Both the position numbers and the translations under genes were made by a program. A DNA stretch of 64,000 bases from Streptomyces sp. NBC_01723 (lineage in GTDB: Bacteria > Actinomycetota > Actinomycetes > Streptomycetales > Streptomycetaceae): NCBI RefSeq assembly GCF_036246005.1, contig NZ_CP109171.1, positions 6,126,001 to 6,190,000 on the forward strand, read 5' to 3'. The notes beneath the pieces are model-generated. The model ran no database searches. It was not told the origin of the DNA and saw only the letters and a program-made list of their open reading frames with translations. How positions within the stretch are numbered: the first letter of the stretch is position 1; the number at the start of each line of letters is the position of its first letter. Below, piece after piece: positions 8,162 to 16,286 of the stretch.

Positions 8162-8744
8162 TGTCCGCCCCCGCGAGTCGCGGCTGGCCCGCCGCATTAC
8201 AGACTGGCTTGAGCCGAAGAACTGGATCATTGCTGTCACGCTGCTGGTCGGCTGGCACACCGAACAATGGGCAGGTGTGGCCTGGGGAGTGGTCGGCGCC
8301 CTCTTCGCGGCCGTCATCCCGATCACCTTCATCAAGTACGGCATTCGCAAAGGCCACTGGGGTGACAGACACGTCGGAGCGAAGCCAGCACGACTAGTCG
8401 TGATGGCCGTCATCCTGCTCTCCGTAGCCACCGGCATCGTCCTGATGCTCGTCGCGGGAGCGCCGAGCACCATGGTTGCCCTCATCGTCTCGATGCTCGT
8501 GACGCTCGCGATCCTCACCGCAATCACCTTCGCCTGGAAGATCTCCGTCCACCAGGCCGTGTCCGCAGGTGCCTGCGCGATGCTTGTGCAGACCTACGGC
8601 CCGTGGATGGCCCTGGGCTTTCTCTTGGTCATCGTCGTCGGCTGGTCCCGCATCGAACTGCGCGACCACACACGCAACCAAGTGATCGCAGGCACCATCC
8701 TCGGCACCATCGTGGCCGCAGCCGTCTTCCACCTGACGCGCTGA
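8151..8744 (+). CDS. PAP2-like (phosphatidic acid phosphatase-type) membrane protein
   Basis: 197 aa from ATG 8151, overlapping the previous stop by 11 bp. There are about six transmembrane helices. The last third has GWSRIELRDHTRNQVIAGTILG, matching the third PAP2 signature (SR..L..H..sQVl.G) with the catalytic-type His. The first signature (KxxxxxxRP) is not clearly present and the PSGH box is missing or degenerate, so enzymatic activity is doubtful. It is the last gene of the XRE/ImmA/MAB_1171c unit and may dephosphorylate lipid phosphates or only bind them. Confidence 0.68.
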   Translation: MTTDVRPRESRLARRITDWLEPKNWIIAVTLLVGWHTEQWAGVAWGVVGALFAAVIPITFIKYGIRKGHWGDRHVGAKPARLVVMAVILLSVATGIVLMLVAGAPSTMVALIVSMLVTLAILTAITFAWKISVHQAVSAGACAMLVQTYGPWMALGFLLVIVVGWSRIELRDHTRNQVIAGTILGTIVAAAVFHLTR

Positions 8745-8840
8745 TCCGATGGAGGGACGTGGTTGAGGGCACCGTTACGCCTCTCAGACCCGCCGTCCGT
8801 TGTTCCGGTGTCACTAAGGCTCCGCCGAAGGTTGCAGAAG

Positions 8841-9692
8841 CTAAGCCGATGTGGATGTCCACGGGCGGGATTCCCACCATGAGCGGATGGAGGCGGCTCC
8901 GCTGCCCTTGGCGAGGGATCCGTCCGGGTGGCGGTCGGGCACTCCCAGCAGCTGCTGCTCGATCGGGGTGAGGGTGGGGTCTTTCCGTAGGTCGGTGGCG
9001 GGGTCGTCGACGGGGTGGAGCCATCGGTACCCGTATTGCAGCATGAGGGCGATGCGGGGGCGGCCGGAGAAGTTGATGCCTCCGGTGTGCCACGTCCGGT
9101 TCTCGAACAGGACTGCGTCGGTTCCGGCAATGTCGGGCGTAACAGCGCCGGGCGGGTCGATGGCGCCGGCGGGGACGACGGGTTCTTCGGTGAGGCGGTG
9201 GCTGCCGGGGAGGAACATCGTCAGCCCGCAGTCGGGGGTGACGGGGGTGAGGTAGTGGGCCGCTTTGATGGCCATTCGGGGGGTGTGGGGGAAGCCAAGG
9301 TCGGCGGTGACGCCGTACATGTCGCGATGCCAGCCGTGGCGCTCGGGGATGCGGATGGTGCGGGGCTGGCCGCTGGGCAGGGCGATGAGGTGGGCGGAGA
9401 GCAGGTGGATGTTGGGGCTGAGGAGCTGGACGACGGTGGGCAGGACGGCCGGGTTGGCGAGGAGCGGGAGGAAGGCGCGGTCGAGGGTGAGGCATCCGCG
9501 GAAGCCGTCCTTGCCGTCGCCTCCTCGGTCGCGGCCCTGGGTGATGTTGCTGGCCAGCAGCTTCTCGGCGGCGGTCAGGAGTCGGTCTCGGAGGTCCTGG
9601 GTGATCGCGTCGCGGATGACCGCGTACCCGTCGCGGTCGAAGGCGTCGATGGTGCCGGCGTCGGGGGCGGCGGGCGGGAGCGGGGTGCTCAT
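8841..9692 (-). CDS. Phytanoyl-CoA dioxygenase (PhyH)-family Fe(II)/2OG oxygenase
   Basis: 283 aa, start ATG 9692, overlapping the phosphoketolase-like stop (ATGA). The sequence begins DAFDRDGYAVIRDAI, the typical PhyH N-terminus. The metal site is HxD in RHGWHRDMYG and a distal His in ENRTWHTGG, followed by SGRPRIALMLQYGYRW, whose Arg would bind the 2-oxoglutarate carboxylate. Family members hydroxylate small molecules, often natural-product intermediates. It is the last gene of the 14-gene run, convergent with the PAP2-like gene; the 96 bp between them contain no clear terminator. Confidence 0.85.
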   Translation of the reverse strand: MSTPLPPAAPDAGTIDAFDRDGYAVIRDAITQDLRDRLLTAAEKLLASNITQGRDRGGDGKDGFRGCLTLDRAFLPLLANPAVLPTVVQLLSPNIHLLSAHLIALPSGQPRTIRIPERHGWHRDMYGVTADLGFPHTPRMAIKAAHYLTPVTPDCGLTMFLPGSHRLTEEPVVPAGAIDPPGAVTPDIAGTDAVLFENRTWHTGGINFSGRPRIALMLQYGYRWLHPVDDPATDLRKDPTLTPIEQQLLGVPDRHPDGSLAKGSGAASIRSWWESRPWTSTSA

Positions 9693-11803
9693 GGGACCGG
9701 TGTCTCCTTCGGGGTGTCGGTGAGGGTGGTGGCGAGCTTCCACAGGCCGACTTCGTCGAGGCCGCAGAGGCGGCGGAGGTGTTCCTGGGAGACGGGGCGG
9801 CCGGGGTCGCGGTAGCCGAGGACGGTGAGCCGGGGCCCGGGATGGCGGCGGCCGAGGAGGGCGTGGATGTCGGCGGGGTGTCCGCTGGTGGCCAGGATGA
9901 TCGGCGCCCGGGTGCCGAAGTGGCGGGCGAACGCGTCCGGGTCGAGGGCGAGGGGGCGGGTGCCGTTCTCGGCGAGGGCCGTGAGGTCGTGGACGTGGAT
10001 GTACCGCAGGCGCAGGCCGGGGCGTTCGGCGTGCAGCCGCCGGGCGAGGGTGGTCAGGGCCTCGGCGGGCAGGTCGCCGGCGGAGGCGAGGATCAGGCCG
10101 GGCTCGCCAGGGCCGGGGTGGGTCAGGTGGGGCCAGATCGCGATCCCGTGCCGCAGCTCCTCGTCGACGGTCTCCAGCGGGTGCTGGAGGTGCGTGTGTT
10201 TGCCGGCGACGACGATCGTGCACCGGTCGAGCTTGCGCAGGGCGAAGGTGAGGGCGGCGGCGGCGCGCGCGGGGTCGGCGGGGGTGAGGACGTGGAGCGT
10301 GGGGTCACCGCCGGCCAGAAGTGCCGTGGCGAGGCTGGGGTTTTGGTGGGTGAAGGTGTTGTGCCAGCCGAGGCTGGTCAGGAGGTAGACCAGGCTGGGC
10401 AGCGGGGCGAGCCCGGCGTGCCGGCGCACGGACCGGTGCTTGAGCTGCTGCTGGATGAGGCTAAGGGTGATCGGCGCGAACGCCTCGTAGGTGGCGACGA
10501 GGGCGTGCCGGCCCGTCTCGGTGTAGCCCTGGGCCCAGGCGTGGCACAGCTCCTCGTTCAGAACTTCCACCGCCCATGGCGCCGGCCGTCCGTGCTCGTC
10601 GGTGAGGTCGAGGCGGTTGGAGGCCAGCTCGTCGGGGCTGAACACGCGAAACGGTCCCTGCTCGGCGCGGGTCCGCAGGACCTCGGGGGCCGCCTGCGCG
10701 AACGGGCGCCCGGCGGCGTGGGCGGCGCCCCGGGCGGAGGCCGCGACGCAGCCGCGCGGCGCCGGGAGGCTGCCGGGCTCGGGCCGGGGTAGCGGGAGCG
10801 CGGCCAGCAGGTGCGGCCGGGGCCGGCCTTCGGGGGTGAGGAGCTGGGCGGGCTGGTAGGAGGCCAGCCAGTCGGCGAGCACCTCGAACCCGGCGCCGGC
10901 CGGGTCGAGCAGCGGCGTCTTGTGGACCGCCGGGGTGCCGGCGAGGCGGGCGGGGGCGCCGTGGCCCTTGTCCAGGGTGAGGATCAGGACGCGGGAGGAC
11001 CCCGGGATGCCCAGGGGCTGGGCGGCGGCGAGCGCTTCGGCCAGCGCCTGGCGGAGCTGGCCGGTGTCGAGGCCGTCGCTGTAGACGGGCCGGTGGCCAA
11101 GCCCTGTGAAATAGGCGGTGAGTTCGGTGCGGCTCAGGGCGGACAGTACGCTCGGGCCGCCCATGCGCAGGCCGTTGAGCAGGACGACGGGCAGGACGGT
11201 GCCGTGGTCGCCCGTACCGTGCAGCGCGCGGGTGGCGAGCCAGGAGGCGGCGGTCGTCCCGGTCTCGCACTCCCCGTCGCCGATCAGGACCACCGACAGC
11301 CGGTGGGGGGCGTCGAGGACGGTGCCCTGTCCGATCGCGAGGGCGGGCCCGAGCTGGCCTCCGGTGTGCAGGTGGTCAGGGATCATCGGGGTGATCTCCC
11401 CGCCGATGTCGGCCCGGGGGAAGCCGGAGACGAGTTCGCGCAGTCCGGCCTCGCTCTGGGACAGGCCGGGGTGGGCGCGGCCGAGTCGGCCGGTGAGGTA
11501 CGCGTGGGCGAGGGCGGAGGGCCCGGCGTGCCCGGCGCCATGCAGGACGTGCAGGTCGTAGCCATCGGGGACGGCCGCCTGGAGCGGTCCCAGGGCGGCG
11601 AGCATCCGGTTAACGGGCGGGCACACCCCCCAGTGCCCGGCCGGCCGGGGCTTGATGTCGGCCGGGGTCAGCGGTCGGGCCAGGAGCGGGTTGTCGCGCA
11701 GGTAGAGCTGGGCGAGGCAGAGGTAGTCGAGCGCGTCGGCGACGGCGGCCACCGACGCGTCGGGCACCAGGCGGTTCGTGCGGCGGGCGAGGTCAGCCCA
11801 CAT
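9689..11803 (-). CDS. Phosphoketolase-like thiamine diphosphate enzyme (short, divergent)
   Basis: 704 aa from ATG 11803 (GGAGGACCGC upstream); canonical phosphoketolases are near 790-830. Landmarks in order: GHWGVCPPVNRM (GHWG), HGAGHAGPSALAHAYLTG, IGDGECETGTTAASW (ThDP/Mg region), VLLNGLRMGG, NEELCHAWAQGYTETGRHALVATYEAF (catalytic Glu loop) and the C-terminal domain with ILATSGHP and VLGYRDPGRP. True enzymes cleave xylulose-5-P or fructose-6-P to acetyl phosphate plus an aldose phosphate. The shorter length and altered motifs suggest a different sugar-like substrate within the pathway encoded by this operon (inference). Confidence 0.85.
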   Translation of the reverse strand: MWADLARRTNRLVPDASVAAVADALDYLCLAQLYLRDNPLLARPLTPADIKPRPAGHWGVCPPVNRMLAALGPLQAAVPDGYDLHVLHGAGHAGPSALAHAYLTGRLGRAHPGLSQSEAGLRELVSGFPRADIGGEITPMIPDHLHTGGQLGPALAIGQGTVLDAPHRLSVVLIGDGECETGTTAASWLATRALHGTGDHGTVLPVVLLNGLRMGGPSVLSALSRTELTAYFTGLGHRPVYSDGLDTGQLRQALAEALAAAQPLGIPGSSRVLILTLDKGHGAPARLAGTPAVHKTPLLDPAGAGFEVLADWLASYQPAQLLTPEGRPRPHLLAALPLPRPEPGSLPAPRGCVAASARGAAHAAGRPFAQAAPEVLRTRAEQGPFRVFSPDELASNRLDLTDEHGRPAPWAVEVLNEELCHAWAQGYTETGRHALVATYEAFAPITLSLIQQQLKHRSVRRHAGLAPLPSLVYLLTSLGWHNTFTHQNPSLATALLAGGDPTLHVLTPADPARAAAALTFALRKLDRCTIVVAGKHTHLQHPLETVDEELRHGIAIWPHLTHPGPGEPGLILASAGDLPAEALTTLARRLHAERPGLRLRYIHVHDLTALAENGTRPLALDPDAFARHFGTRAPIILATSGHPADIHALLGRRHPGPRLTVLGYRDPGRPVSQEHLRRLCGLDEVGLWKLATTLTDTPKETPVP

Positions 11804-12446
11804 GCGGTCCTCCCTGCCGGGTGAGGGCGGCTTCGACGGCGCGGGCGTGGACGGTGCCCTCCCGGTCCAGGCGGGCCGGGGCACCCGCGGGGCAGTCGAC
11901 GATGGTCATGTGCCGCCCGTGCGGGCAGATCCCACCGTCGACGACCGCGGCGATCCCGGCCCCCGCGGTCCGCTCGAAGGCGACGACCTGGGCGGCGGTG
12001 AGCGCCGGGTGGTCCCTCTCGCCGGCGGCGGGGGTGGAGATGCTGCACACGGCGGCGGCGAGCGGTTCGCCAGCCAGGGCGACGAGGCGGCCCAGGATCC
12101 CGTCGGGGCATCCGGCGAGCGCCGGGGAGCCGACCGCCGCCACGGTCTCCGCGTCCTGCTTCCACGGAAGGCGCAGCGCGAGGTCCCCCGGCCACAGGGC
12201 GCCGGCCAGCAGGCGGGCATCGGCGCTCAGGTCGAACAGGTCCTCGGCCGTGATGAAAGAGTCGAGCAGGAGCAGTAGCGGCTTGTCAGTGGGGCGCTGC
12301 TTGGCGCGGAAGACCGCGTCCGTGGCGGCCGGTTCGGCGGCGTGGGCACAGAGCATGTACCAGCGCGGGGTGGGCACGGCAACCACCCGCCCGGCGGCCA
12401 GGAGCCGGGCGGCGGCGGGGAGCTGGTCGGGGGTGAGGACATCCAC
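11793..12446 (-). CDS. YrdC/Sua5-like domain protein
   Basis: 217 aa. GTG 12446 has AAGGGG upstream; GTG 12464, overlapping the previous stop, is an alternative. AAARLLAAGRVVAVPTPRWYMLC aligns with the Sua5/YrdC start (usual TDTVYGL), and FRAKQRPTDKPLLLLL matches the KxRP..KPL nucleotide-binding segment. Normal YrdC makes threonylcarbamoyl-AMP for tRNA t6A. The altered PTPRWYML core and the biosynthetic neighbours suggest a specialised carbamoylation or adenylation role instead (inference). It overlaps the phosphoketolase-like start by 11 bp. Confidence 0.78.
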   Translation of the reverse strand: MDVLTPDQLPAAARLLAAGRVVAVPTPRWYMLCAHAAEPAATDAVFRAKQRPTDKPLLLLLDSFITAEDLFDLSADARLLAGALWPGDLALRLPWKQDAETVAAVGSPALAGCPDGILGRLVALAGEPLAAAVCSISTPAAGERDHPALTAAQVVAFERTAGAGIAAVVDGGICPHGRHMTIVDCPAGAPARLDREGTVHARAVEAALTRQGGPHVG

Positions 12447-12460
12447 GGTGCGCCGCCCCT

Positions 12461-13231
12461 TCACGCGGTGCCGAGGCGGGCGCGGTCGGCGAGCGCCGGG
12501 TACTCCAGCCATGGGTTCGACAGGGCGGCCAGGGCGAGGTCGGGGTGCTGGGCGTGTTGGATACGGAAGTACGCCATCACCCTCGGGGTGCTGCTGGTGT
12601 TGATGCCGACGCGGTGCGGGACGAGGTGGTGCATCACGATCACGTCGCCGGGCTCGGCGGTGAAGGCGGTGCCGTCCTGGGCGTCTATGTCGTCGGGGGT
12701 CTGGGCCGGCTGTCCCTGGACCCAGTCCGTGGCGAAGTAGCGGGCCATCCGGTGGTGCCCGCCGGGCACGTAGTGCAGAGCGCCGGCGTCCGCAGTGGCG
12801 CTCCCGTCCAGGACGACGCCGATGATGAAGGTGAACGTGCGCAGGTCGGACGGTTCCAGGTGAGGGCAGGAGACGCCGTCGACGTGCATCGCCTTCACCG
12901 GCTGCTTGGCGCCGTGCGGCAGCCGGATCTGGATCTGCGTCCGGGTGACCGGGGCGATGCACGAGGGCCGCAGCAGGTACTCGGCCAGCTCCGCCAACCC
13001 ACTGTGTTCATAGAGGGCGAGGAGGTGGGGGTGCTCTTCCAGCTCCGGGGCGAAGCTGCGTTCGGTGTAGGCGGTGAGCCACGCGGGGTCGTACGCCTCG
13101 GTCAGCCAGCCGCCGACGAGGTCACGGGCCCGGGACAGGACGTCGCCGTGGACCAGGCCACGGCGTATGAGGACGCCTTCGTTGACGAACAGACTCTGCT
13201 CGTCGTCGCTCCATATCTCGGGTCGGGGCAC
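12461..13231 (-). CDS. Second PhyH-family Fe(II)/2OG oxygenase
   Basis: 256 aa from ATG 13231 with GAAGGAG upstream. MHVDGVSCPHL carries the HxD pair, and GDVIVMHHLVPHRVGIN the distal His, with SSTPRVMAYFR supplying an Arg for 2OG. It is distinct from the first PhyH protein of the run (8841-9692) and shorter, so the two probably act on different positions or intermediates. A 76-bp gap to the methyltransferase gene upstream is one of few breaks in the operon and may hold a secondary promoter. Confidence 0.83.
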   Translation of the reverse strand: MPRPEIWSDDEQSLFVNEGVLIRRGLVHGDVLSRARDLVGGWLTEAYDPAWLTAYTERSFAPELEEHPHLLALYEHSGLAELAEYLLRPSCIAPVTRTQIQIRLPHGAKQPVKAMHVDGVSCPHLEPSDLRTFTFIIGVVLDGSATADAGALHYVPGGHHRMARYFATDWVQGQPAQTPDDIDAQDGTAFTAEPGDVIVMHHLVPHRVGINTSSTPRVMAYFRIQHAQHPDLALAALSNPWLEYPALADRARLGTA

Positions 13232-13307
13232 GGTGGATCTCCTTCCGGAAGAACGGGACAGGGCTGGGGCGGGAAGGTGGCCGCCCCGGCGAAGAGGGGG
13301 GCCCGGG

Positions 13308-14093
13308 TCAGCCGCGCCGGCCGAGAACGACCTGGAAGGAGGCGTGCTCGGTCAGCCCGCCGGCGGCGGTGTGCTCGTCGAGCAGAGCCCGGGCACGGCG
13401 CTCGAAGTCATCGACCTGCTCGCCGAACAGCGGCCGGGCGGCGAAGGACGTCGAGTACAGGTAGCCGATCACCATGTCGGTGCTCCACTCCCGCTCGACG
13501 GTGATCGTGTGCTCCTCGACCCGGCCGAAGGCGGACTCGGCGAGGATCTCGCGGTACGGCCGGTTGTGCACCGCGTACGTCTTGCCCGCCCCGGCCCGTC
13601 GCTCCTCGCCCAGGTACTCCTGGATCAGGGCTCGCAGGGCGTCGGTCCACGCGGTGCGCGCGGTCCATAGGCTGCCGTCGCCCATGACCGCGACGGTCGC
13701 GTCCGGCGCGGTCATGCTCTCCAGCCGCGACAGCACCACGTCCTGGTCCATCCAGTGGAACGCGCGGCAGACCGTGACCAGGTCGGCCCGGTAGGAGGCA
13801 GACGGGGTGAAGTCCTCGGCCGGGGAGTTGTGCAGGCGGACGGTGACCGGCAGCCCGGCCAGCGCCTTGTCCGCCTCGGCGAGCATCCCCGCGTCCTGCT
13901 CGACGACGTCGATCTCCGTCACCTCCCCGGCCAGGGCGAGGGGGACCTGCCCGGTGCCGGACCCGAGGTCCAGCAGGACCCGGTGCTCCTGGCCGGCCAC
14001 CCGCCGGGCGAGCAGCTCGACGGCCTCTTTCGGGATGCCGGGCCGGTAGGTGGCGTAGAACGGGGCGGTGGTGTCGAACTCGCTCTTGCTCAC
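13308..14093 (-). CDS. Class I SAM-dependent methyltransferase
   Basis: 261 aa from GTG 14093 (AGGAGC upstream), overlapping the HAD stop (GTGA). FDTTAPFYATYRPGIP is a typical start, followed by LLDLGSGTGQVPLALA (motif I, SAM binding), IDVVEQDAGML (motif II acidic residue) and VTVCRAFHWMD (motif IV). This is the UbiE/Trans-aconitate methyltransferase-like fold. The substrate cannot be read from sequence. Operon position suggests tailoring of a small molecule. Confidence 0.87.
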   Translation of the reverse strand: MSKSEFDTTAPFYATYRPGIPKEAVELLARRVAGQEHRVLLDLGSGTGQVPLALAGEVTEIDVVEQDAGMLAEADKALAGLPVTVRLHNSPAEDFTPSASYRADLVTVCRAFHWMDQDVVLSRLESMTAPDATVAVMGDGSLWTARTAWTDALRALIQEYLGEERRAGAGKTYAVHNRPYREILAESAFGRVEEHTITVEREWSTDMVIGYLYSTSFAARPLFGEQVDDFERRARALLDEHTAAGGLTEHASFQVVLGRRG

Positions 14094-14788
14094 GAGGTGG
14101 TGCTCCTGATCGTGTGGGTTGACGGGAGGAGGGTCTGCTCGATGTACCGGACCGCGCGGGCGAGGCCCGGTACGACCGCGACCCGGCCGGGGTGCTCGGC
14201 CAGCAGCCGCAGGGCTTCGGCCGACGGCGGGCGCGGGGTGATCCACAAAGCCTGGGCTCCGGCGGCGAGAGCGCCGCGCACGTCGTAGTCGAGGCTGTCG
14301 CCAACGTGCAGCACCTCCGCGGGATCCCTGTCGTGCAGCCGGGAAACAGTCTCCACGGCGCGCGGGTCCGGTTTGGCGAACCCGATCCGCCAGGAAGGGT
14401 GATGGGCCCGCAGGTGGGGGGCGAGAAGGGCGGCGACGTCGGTCTCCCGCTCGTCCCAGTGGCTCACGTTCGACAGGGTGACCACCGGCACGACCCGGGC
14501 GATCCGCGCCACCGCCTCCACCGCGCCGGGCCACAGGGCGAAGGCGGGCGGACGGTGGTCGTGGGGGAAGGCGGACGGCGCGATGCCCAGGGCGGCGCAC
14601 ACCGTCTGCGGCCCCGTTTTATCGGTGCTCGGGTCCAGGGCGTGCAGGATCCGCTGGGCGACCCGCTTCGCCTCCCGTGCCGGGCGCGGGGACAGCTCCA
14701 CCAGGCGCTGCGTCAGCGTCGTCCCGGACGGCTCGCCCAGGGTGTACCCGACATCGAGGCTCACCAGCCGCACCGGCGCCGCGTTCAC
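14090..14788 (-). CDS. HAD-superfamily hydrolase
   Basis: 232 aa from GTG 14788, overlapping the upstream stop (GTGA). Motif I is LVSLDVGYTLGE, with the nucleophile Asp retained but the second Asp of DxD replaced by Gly, as in some HDHD3/YjjG-like members. Motif II is VVTLSNVS, motif III the Lys in GFAKPDPRAV, and motif IV HVGDSLDYDVRGALAAG. It probably dephosphorylates a sugar phosphate or nucleotide. Loss of the second motif-I Asp, normally the general acid/base, may lower or change activity. Confidence 0.85.
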   Translation of the reverse strand: MNAAPVRLVSLDVGYTLGEPSGTTLTQRLVELSPRPAREAKRVAQRILHALDPSTDKTGPQTVCAALGIAPSAFPHDHRPPAFALWPGAVEAVARIARVVPVVTLSNVSHWDERETDVAALLAPHLRAHHPSWRIGFAKPDPRAVETVSRLHDRDPAEVLHVGDSLDYDVRGALAAGAQALWITPRPPSAEALRLLAEHPGRVAVVPGLARAVRYIEQTLLPSTHTIRSTTS

Positions 14789-15234
14789 GAACGGCCTCCC
14801 AGAGTCGTGATGATCATGGCGATCCGCTCGGTGCGTACGGATGCGGAGCCGGCCTCGCCGAGGAAGGTCAGCAGGTGCCGGGCCTCGGCCGGCGACCAGC
14901 CACCGGTGTCGACGCCGGCTTCGGCAGCCGCCTGGGCGAGGTCGTCGGGGATCGCCGGCGGGCGGGCACCGTGCGGAATCAGCAGCGTGCCGCTCCACTC
15001 CTCGCCGGCTCGCTCCTGCGGCAGGACCGGGGCGAGGGGAGAAAGAACGGTGACGTCGTCGAACGTGAGGATCCGCACCCCGACTTCGGGCAGGTGCACC
15101 GGCTGTTCGAGGCGCAGGGTCGTGGACAGGAAGGTATCGCGCCCGCTCAGCCGCTCGTCCACGACGAGCAGCGTCTTCCCTTCGCGCTGCCGCAGGTGGC
15201 CGTGGACCGCCAGTTCACCGGTGTGCCTGGGCAT
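14785..15234 (-). CDS. Hypothetical protein with YdeI/DUF1905-like tail
   Basis: 149 aa from ATG 15234, sharing a base with the enolase-family stop (TAATG). The N-terminal half is beta-rich (LAVHGHLRQREGKTLLVVDERL...). The tail GWSPAEARHLLTFLGEAGSASVRTERIAMII resembles the C-terminal helices of YdeI/OmpD-associated proteins (SPxxRREYLxWIxxAkxxxTRxRRI). The function of that family is not settled. The resemblance is short, so I treat the gene as unknown but real because of its coupling on both sides. Confidence 0.6.
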   Translation of the reverse strand: MPRHTGELAVHGHLRQREGKTLLVVDERLSGRDTFLSTTLRLEQPVHLPEVGVRILTFDDVTVLSPLAPVLPQERAGEEWSGTLLIPHGARPPAIPDDLAQAAAEAGVDTGGWSPAEARHLLTFLGEAGSASVRTERIAMIITTLGGRS

Positions 15235-16286
15235 TACCGGCGCACCTCCATCCCGAGGCCGGGCCGGTCGGGGAGAACGACGTGCCCGCCGTCGGGCCGG
15301 AGCGTGCCGCGCAGCGCCCGCTGCCGCCTCGGCTCCCACACCACCTGGTACTCCACCGCCCCCGCCGCGTCGGGGAAGGCGGCGGCCAGGTGCACGGCGG
15401 GCAGGAACGCCCGGCCGTGCAGGTGGACCGGCACCCTCGCGTCGAGGGCGGCGCCCAGCCAGCCTCGCGCCTCGGTGATGCCGCCGCACCACACCACGTC
15501 GAACGTGAACGCCTCCGGCCGGCAGTCCTTCAGCAACCCCCTGGCGTCCTCCAGGTGGGACAGCCGCTCGCCGAACGCGACCCGAAGGCCCTCCGACCGG
15601 CTGCGCAGCCGGGTATACGCGGTCCGGTCGGTCCGCGCGAGCGGGTCCTCCACCCAGCGCACCATCTCCGAGTCGAGGAGAGGTGCGACCTCCATGGTCC
15701 GCAGGTGGCCCCAGGTGCCCAGGGCGTCCACCGCCACACTGTGCCCCGCCCACGCTGCCGCACGTCTGGCCAGCAACACCATCTCCGCGGCTTCTGCGCC
15801 GCCACGTAGAGCCCACTTGGTGAAGGTGAACCCCTCGCCAGCGGTCGCCTTGACGGAGTCGGCGGCCGAGGCAGCAGCCAGGTCCAGGGAGAGCCAGGAT
15901 GCGTAGACCGGCACCCGCCGCGCAGGCCGGTTGCTGAGCAGAGCCGCGACAGGGAGGTTGGCGAGGCGGCCGTGCAGGTCCCAGACCGCGCAGTCCAGCA
16001 CCCCGACCGCCCAGCGCCCGAGCCCTTCTGCGCGCGAGCCGAGTTCGGCCAGGAGCCTTCGCAGCAGTCCCGTGTGGTCGGCCACCGGGTGCCGCAGCGC
16101 GCTCTGGCCGAGCCGGGTGGCGACGAGCGCGGCGGGCAGCTCGTCGACCGGGGCAAACACCCCGGTCTCCCCGCTGGCCTCGACCACTACCGCGTACCGA
16201 CTGTCGCCCGCCTTCCACGGACCGGCCACGCTCTCGTCGAGGCGCTCGACCCGCACCCGGTCGATGACCGCGTCAGCGGGGTCCAT
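15234..16286 (-). CDS. Enolase-superfamily enzyme (mandelate racemase/muconate-lactonising type)
   Basis: 350 aa, ATG 16286, overlapping the radical SAM stop by 14 bp. GRWAVGVLDCAVWDLHGRLANLPVAALL is the typical capping/barrel start. Metal ligands appear as VDALGTW (Asp), VEDPLA (Glu) and FGERL (Glu), with a Lys in FTFTKWALRG at the end of the second strand. Family members abstract an alpha proton from a carboxylate. The first KxK Lys is the only obvious base on that side, which fits a dehydratase, cycloisomerase or epimerase subgroup that I cannot name. Confidence 0.84.
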   Translation of the reverse strand: MDPADAVIDRVRVERLDESVAGPWKAGDSRYAVVVEASGETGVFAPVDELPAALVATRLGQSALRHPVADHTGLLRRLLAELGSRAEGLGRWAVGVLDCAVWDLHGRLANLPVAALLSNRPARRVPVYASWLSLDLAAASAADSVKATAGEGFTFTKWALRGGAEAAEMVLLARRAAAWAGHSVAVDALGTWGHLRTMEVAPLLDSEMVRWVEDPLARTDRTAYTRLRSRSEGLRVAFGERLSHLEDARGLLKDCRPEAFTFDVVWCGGITEARGWLGAALDARVPVHLHGRAFLPAVHLAAAFPDAAGAVEYQVVWEPRRQRALRGTLRPDGGHVVLPDRPGLGMEVRR

